NCBI GenBank assembly: GCA_903918555.1
Contig: CAIXEV010000372.1
Coordinates: forward strand, 1-7,182
Direction of reading: 5' to 3'
Length of the DNA: 7,182 nucleotides
Origin: an uncultured bacterium
GTDB taxonomy: Bacteria > Planctomycetota > Phycisphaerae > Phycisphaerales > SM1A02
Every line of letters begins with the position of its first letter. The stretch's first letter is position 1. The notes under the pieces are model-generated. The model did not search any database and was not told the DNA's origin. It saw only the letters and a list, made by a program, of their open reading frames with translations. The position numbers and the translations under genes are program-made. Below, piece after piece: positions 4,952-7,182 of the stretch.

Positions 4952-5668
4952 CTAGAGCTCGGTCGCGGCGCCGGCCCACTCGGCGTCCCACACGGCGTAG
5001 CCGCCGAGGAATGCGTTCGAGTTTGCGCCGAGTATGCAGCCCTCGGGCGCATCCTTGAGCGACTTCGAGTTGCCGCCGCCGATCACGATCGCGTCAGGCA
5101 GAAGCGCGTTGCGCAGAAGCTTGACGCACTCCGCCACATGCCCGCGCCACTTGCGCGTGCCGAGCCGCTCGCGGCCGCGCACGCCGAGGTAGTCCTCGAA
5201 CGCCTGACCCTTGCGGTACGGAAGATGCGCGAGCTCCATCGGCAGCACGCGCCGGCCCGCGATCATGCAGGTGCCGAGCCCGGTGCCGAGGCCGAGGAAG
5301 AGCATCGTCTCGTCGCGAAGCCCCGCGGCGCGGTGGCTGCCGATCGCCTGCATCGCGGCGTCGTTGAGGATCTTGACCGGCACGCCGAACGCGCGGCGGT
5401 AGTCGAAATCCTTCCAGCCCGGGCCGAGGTTGACGGGGTCGCGCAGCGGGCGGCCGTTCTTGATCGGCGTCGGAAGGCCGATCGTGATGCGGTCGACGCG
5501 CTCGCCCGCGAGGAGCGTCGCGAGGTCGCGCACGAGCTGTTCGGGCGTGTACGCGGGGCCGGACGGCACCGATCGCTTGTCCGGCCAGTGCGCGCAGCGG
5601 GCCTTGGCGTTGGTGCCGCCGATATCGAGCGTGACGGTGACGGGTTGGGGCGACGACGCTGCAGCCAT
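4952..5668 (-). CDS. ppgK: ROK-family sugar kinase, probably polyphosphate glucokinase
   Basis: A 238-residue protein of the ASKHA fold that should phosphorylate glucose to glucose 6-phosphate. Motifs: phosphate-1 loop LDIGGTNAK (14-22); VKILNDAA with catalytic D103; phosphate-2 loop LGLGTGLGT (125-133); ELAH (145-148) where most family members have ELGH; then LPYRKGQAFEDYLG, KW, and LLPDAIVIGGGNSK (189-202). The C-terminal LGANSNAFLGGYAVW is also family-typical. The zinc-binding CxCGxxGC of ordinary ROK kinases is missing, and the 'ELxH...YRKG..ED..G' layout and short length recall polyphosphate glucokinases, which can use polyphosphate or ATP. The ATG at 5668 is chosen because upstream in-frame codons add unlikely sequence before the conserved start. 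It lies 108 bases after the SOUL gene on the same strand and may be co-transcribed. ROK kinase is firm; ppgK is less certain. Confidence 0.85.
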   Translation of the reverse strand: MAAASSPQPVTVTLDIGGTNAKARCAHWPDKRSVPSGPAYTPEQLVRDLATLLAGERVDRITIGLPTPIKNGRPLRDPVNLGPGWKDFDYRRAFGVPVKILNDAAMQAIGSHRAAGLRDETMLFLGLGTGLGTCMIAGRRVLPMELAHLPYRKGQAFEDYLGVRGRERLGTRKWRGHVAECVKLLRNALLPDAIVIGGGNSKSLKDAPEGCILGANSNAFLGGYAVWDAEWAGAATEL

Positions 5669-5758
5669 GCTGCTTTCGTCGGCAAACAGCGCGTCACTGG
5701 TTGAGCGCGACCAGCCGGGAAGCGGCAAAGCGACCAGGTTGTCGCCGATCAAACGCGT

Positions 5759-5825
5759 CCCAGGCGGGCCGCGAATTCACTTCGCGGCCTGACCGCCAGA
5801 GGGAGCGGCCGCAGCCGCGACCGCT
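5759..5825 (-). repeat. Composite dispersed repeat, copy 2, overlapping the 3' end of the SOUL gene
   Basis: Read on the minus strand, the core (5825-5793) matches 515-547 at 32 of 33 bases. After three bases comes a perfect hairpin GGCCGCGAA-GTGAA-TTCGCGGCC (5789-5767), then GCCTGGG (5765-5759). Copy 1 has the same loop and tail but a shorter, different stem. Here the repeat is partly coding: it gives SOUL residues 301-316 (tail AVAAAAAPSGGQAAK) and the TGA stop lies within the hairpin loop. In copy 1 the same reading frame would give AVAAAAAPFGGKQAE followed by a TGA, also in the loop. Confidence 0.7.
5767..5789 (-). terminator. Perfect hairpin around the SOUL stop codon
   Basis: Nine-base-pair perfect stem GGCCGCGAA/TTCGCGGCC with the five-base loop GTGAA, which contains the TGA stop codon. 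No T-run follows. It could attenuate transcription into the ROK gene downstream or protect the mRNA 3' end. It is also the hairpin part of composite repeat copy 2. Confidence 0.45.
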
Positions 5826-6727
5826 CGAACCACCGGCAGCTGCACCTCCGACCACTTCACGCGGTTCGAGATGTACGGCCCGTTGTAGTGGAAGGCGCGC
5901 GGGTCGCCCGCGACTTTCCACTCGGGGTGCTCGGCGAGCCACGCGTTCAGCTTCTGCAGGCCCTTCTCGACGACGCCCGTGCCGTACGGGCCGTTCATGC
6001 CGATCGAGAGCACCATGAGCTCGGGGCGGTCGGTGATGACGACCTTGCCGTCCTTGCCCGTCGGCGCGAGGTCCTTCGTGCGGTAGAGGAAGCTCATCGT
6101 CCACGAGGTCGATTCCGTCGGCGCCTGCTTGCCGGTGCCGGGCTCGAACATGCCGCGGTAGTCCATCTCGACGGGGCTCGTCATCGCGATGTCGTTGTCC
6201 TTGATGTGGTTGAACAGCGGGAAGAAGCCCATGTTCATGCCCATGCCCGCGTTGCCGCTCGAGACATACTCGGCGCGGCGCACGGTCGGGTAGCGCTTGA
6301 TGTCGATCGCGCCGGGCGGGGTCGGCTCGGGGTAGCCGGCCGGCAGCGGGCTCTCGATCTGCGACGGGCCGAAGCGGAAGCGGCCGCCGCGGATCTCGAC
6401 CTTCGCCTCCATGTCGCCGCCGACGCGCGTCACCATCTCGGGCGTGCGGACGGGCTGGCACTCCTCGGCGCCGGGCTCGGAGGCGCGGCCCGAGTGGAGC
6501 TTCACCTCTTCAGCGTTCGCGGCTTGCGGCGCGGGCTTCGCGTCGGGGGTTGCATCGGCGGTTGCCTCGGGGGTTGCATCGGCGGTTGCATCGGGCGCGC
6601 TCCCGGCGCCTTCGGCCGCCTTCACGGGCTCGGGGATCTTGTTCGGGTCGGACTCCGTCGACGCGCAGGCGGCAAGCGGAGCGAGGACGAGAAGAGCGAG
6701 CGGCCACCGGGCGAGGAGACGAGTCAT
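5777..6727 (-). CDS. SOUL-family heme-binding-type lipoprotein
   Basis: A 316-residue protein. The N terminus MTRLLARWPLALLVLAPLAAC is a lipoprotein signal peptide with lipobox L18-A19-A20-C21, so the mature protein should be lipid-anchored outside the cytoplasm. A low-complexity Ala/Asp/Thr/Pro linker follows (about 43-72, from a 24-base tandem repeat). The SOUL/HBP domain covers about 95-298: IDIKRYPTVRRAEYV (141-155), GFFPLFNHIKDNDIAMTSPV (167-186), MSFLYR (211-216), FHYNGPYI and a final WSEVQLPV. Eukaryotic relatives bind heme or tetrapyrroles; bacterial members are mostly untested, so heme binding is inferred. The ATG at 6727 is fixed by the signal peptide; the longer open frame upstream is antisense to the aldehyde dehydrogenase. 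The C-terminal Ala-rich tail (301-316) is encoded by a dispersed repeat. It is divergent from the aldehyde dehydrogenase, with 57 bases between starts. Confidence 0.88.
   Translation of the reverse strand: MTRLLARWPLALLVLAPLAACASTESDPNKIPEPVKAAEGAGSAPDATADATPEATADATPDAKPAPQAANAEEVKLHSGRASEPGAEECQPVRTPEMVTRVGGDMEAKVEIRGGRFRFGPSQIESPLPAGYPEPTPPGAIDIKRYPTVRRAEYVSSGNAGMGMNMGFFPLFNHIKDNDIAMTSPVEMDYRGMFEPGTGKQAPTESTSWTMSFLYRTKDLAPTGKDGKVVITDRPELMVLSIGMNGPYGTGVVEKGLQKLNAWLAEHPEWKVAGDPRAFHYNGPYISNRVKWSEVQLPVVRAVAAAAAPSGGQAAK
6543..6590 (-). repeat. 24-base tandem repeat inside the SOUL lipoprotein linker
   Basis: Two full copies of a 24-base unit (6543-6566 and 6567-6590, one mismatch), plus a partial one, built of 12-base half units resembling GTTGCATCGGCG. 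It encodes the linker repeats ATADATPE and ATADATPD after the lipobox. Whole-codon period means copy-number change would lengthen or shorten the linker without a frameshift. Confidence 0.8.
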
Positions 6728-6771
6728 GCGTCGGGATTCGTCGAGAGCGCCGTCCGAGATTCGTCCGCCGT

Positions 6772-6777
6772 TACACT
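6772..6777 (+). promoter_or_regulatory. Possible -10 box of a leaderless transcript (aldehyde dehydrogenase)
   Basis: TACACT ends seven bases before the GTG at 6785 and matches TATAAT at four of six positions. It lies in the 57-base gap between divergent starts. No -35 box or Shine-Dalgarno is visible. Confidence 0.35.
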
Positions 6778-6784
6778 CACCGCC

Positions 6785-7182
6785 GTGACGATCGCGCCTT
6801 TTTCCTACGCTCCCGCGCCAGAAAGCGTCCGACCCACCCTGAGGTCCGAGTACGGCCTCTTCATCGGGGGCCGATTCGTCGAGGCGAAGTCGGGCAAGAG
6901 CTTCAAGACCATCAATCCGGCCACAGAGGAGGCGATCGCCACGGTCGCCGACGCGGGCGAACCCGATGTCGCCCGGGCGGTCGACGCCGCGCGCAAGGCG
7001 CAGCCGAAATGGGCGAAGACGAAGCCCGCCGAGCGCGCGAAGATCCTGTTCCGCATCGCGCGGCGGATCCAGGAGCGCTCGCGCGAGCTCGCGGTGCTCG
7101 AGTCGATGAACGGCGGCAAGCCGATCAAGGAGTCGCGCGACGAAGATCTTCCGCTCGTCGCGCAGCACTTCTTCCACCACGC
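6785..7182 (+). CDS. Aldehyde dehydrogenase, N-terminal part (3' end outside window)
   Basis: About 132 residues of an NAD(P)-dependent aldehyde dehydrogenase, running off the window without a stop. The recognisable N-terminal elements are YGLFIGGRFVEAKSGKSF, TINPATEEAIATVADAGEPD, VARAVDAARKAQPKWAK, PAERAKILFRIARRI and LAVLESMNGGKPIKESR, which is the classic start of the ALDH superfamily. The cofactor-binding and catalytic Cys/Glu regions lie beyond the window, so activity and subfamily cannot be judged. The 'YGLFIGGRFV' opening recalls the ALDH16-like proteins, and I recall deoC as a frequent neighbour of ALDH genes in other bacteria; with deoC nearby, acetaldehyde is a plausible substrate. 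The start is taken at the GTG at 6785, preceded by a -10-like box; no upstream ATG is in frame close by. Confidence 0.9.
   Translation, partial: MTIAPFSYAPAPESVRPTLRSEYGLFIGGRFVEAKSGKSFKTINPATEEAIATVADAGEPDVARAVDAARKAQPKWAKTKPAERAKILFRIARRIQERSRELAVLESMNGGKPIKESRDEDLPLVAQHFFHH

Noticed and set aside
3783..4991. Minus-strand open frame of 402 residues opposite the Ser/Thr kinase
   Set aside because: Antisense to a kinase with intact motifs and a strong Shine-Dalgarno; the translation is low in hydrophobic core patterns and rich in Arg.
5138..5704. Plus-strand open frame of 188 residues opposite the ROK kinase
   Set aside because: Mirror of the ROK coding frame, Ala/Arg/Glu-rich and without motifs.
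6728..7180. Minus-strand upstream extension of the SOUL frame
   Set aside because: It lies antisense to the aldehyde dehydrogenase N terminus, and a clear lipoprotein signal peptide starts at 6727.

Overview
The window is GC-rich, densely coding bacterial DNA with strong C/G preference at third codon positions. Most genes lack a Shine-Dalgarno sequence. That texture, the DUF155-type and SOUL-type proteins, a short Ser/Thr kinase and small exported proteins of a kind I associate with planctomycetes suggest Planctomycetota, perhaps Phycisphaerae. This assignment is inference; there is no rRNA or other taxonomic marker. I see no tRNA, rRNA, CRISPR array, phage gene or insertion sequence.

Layout. 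Positions 1-516 hold the 3' end of a DUF155/RMD1-like membrane-anchored protein. Positions 517-774 are a non-coding patch full of repeats and palindromes. At 775-1626 lies a complete metallo-beta-lactamase-fold hydrolase. Three very small exported or membrane-anchored proteins follow (1676-1876, 1959-2285, 2293-2601); the last two look like tandem relatives. They are followed almost without a gap by deoC, deoxyribose-phosphate aldolase (2617-3597). A 389-base non-coding stretch (3598-3986) precedes a small Hanks-type Ser/Thr kinase (3987-4907), which has the only strong Shine-Dalgarno in the window. On the minus strand, ending against the kinase, are a ROK-family sugar kinase that looks like polyphosphate glucokinase (4952-5668) and, upstream of it, a SOUL heme-binding-type lipoprotein (5777-6727). 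Divergent from the lipoprotein, the 5' end of an aldehyde dehydrogenase gene (6785 onward) runs off the window.

How the genes may work together. DeoC splits deoxyribose 5-phosphate into glyceraldehyde 3-phosphate and acetaldehyde. An aldehyde dehydrogenase could oxidise the acetaldehyde and the ROK kinase would feed hexose phosphate into glycolysis, so a loose sugar-catabolism theme is possible. The genes are not one operon, however, and the kinase, lipoprotein and lactonase-like enzyme have no demonstrated link to that theme.

The most unusual signal is a composite repeat present twice in opposite orientation (515-584 and 5759-5825). It has a 33-base nearly identical core, then a hairpin whose stem differs between the copies while the loop GTGAA stays the same, then GCCTGGG. 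In the second copy the repeat supplies the last codons and the stop codon of the SOUL gene. The first copy abuts a pair of inverted palindromic repeats (581-607 and 714-740). Other points are the tandem small secreted proteins before deoC, -10-like boxes 6-7 bases before start codons (possible leaderless transcripts), and a kinase leader whose hairpin could alternatively mask the ribosome binding site.
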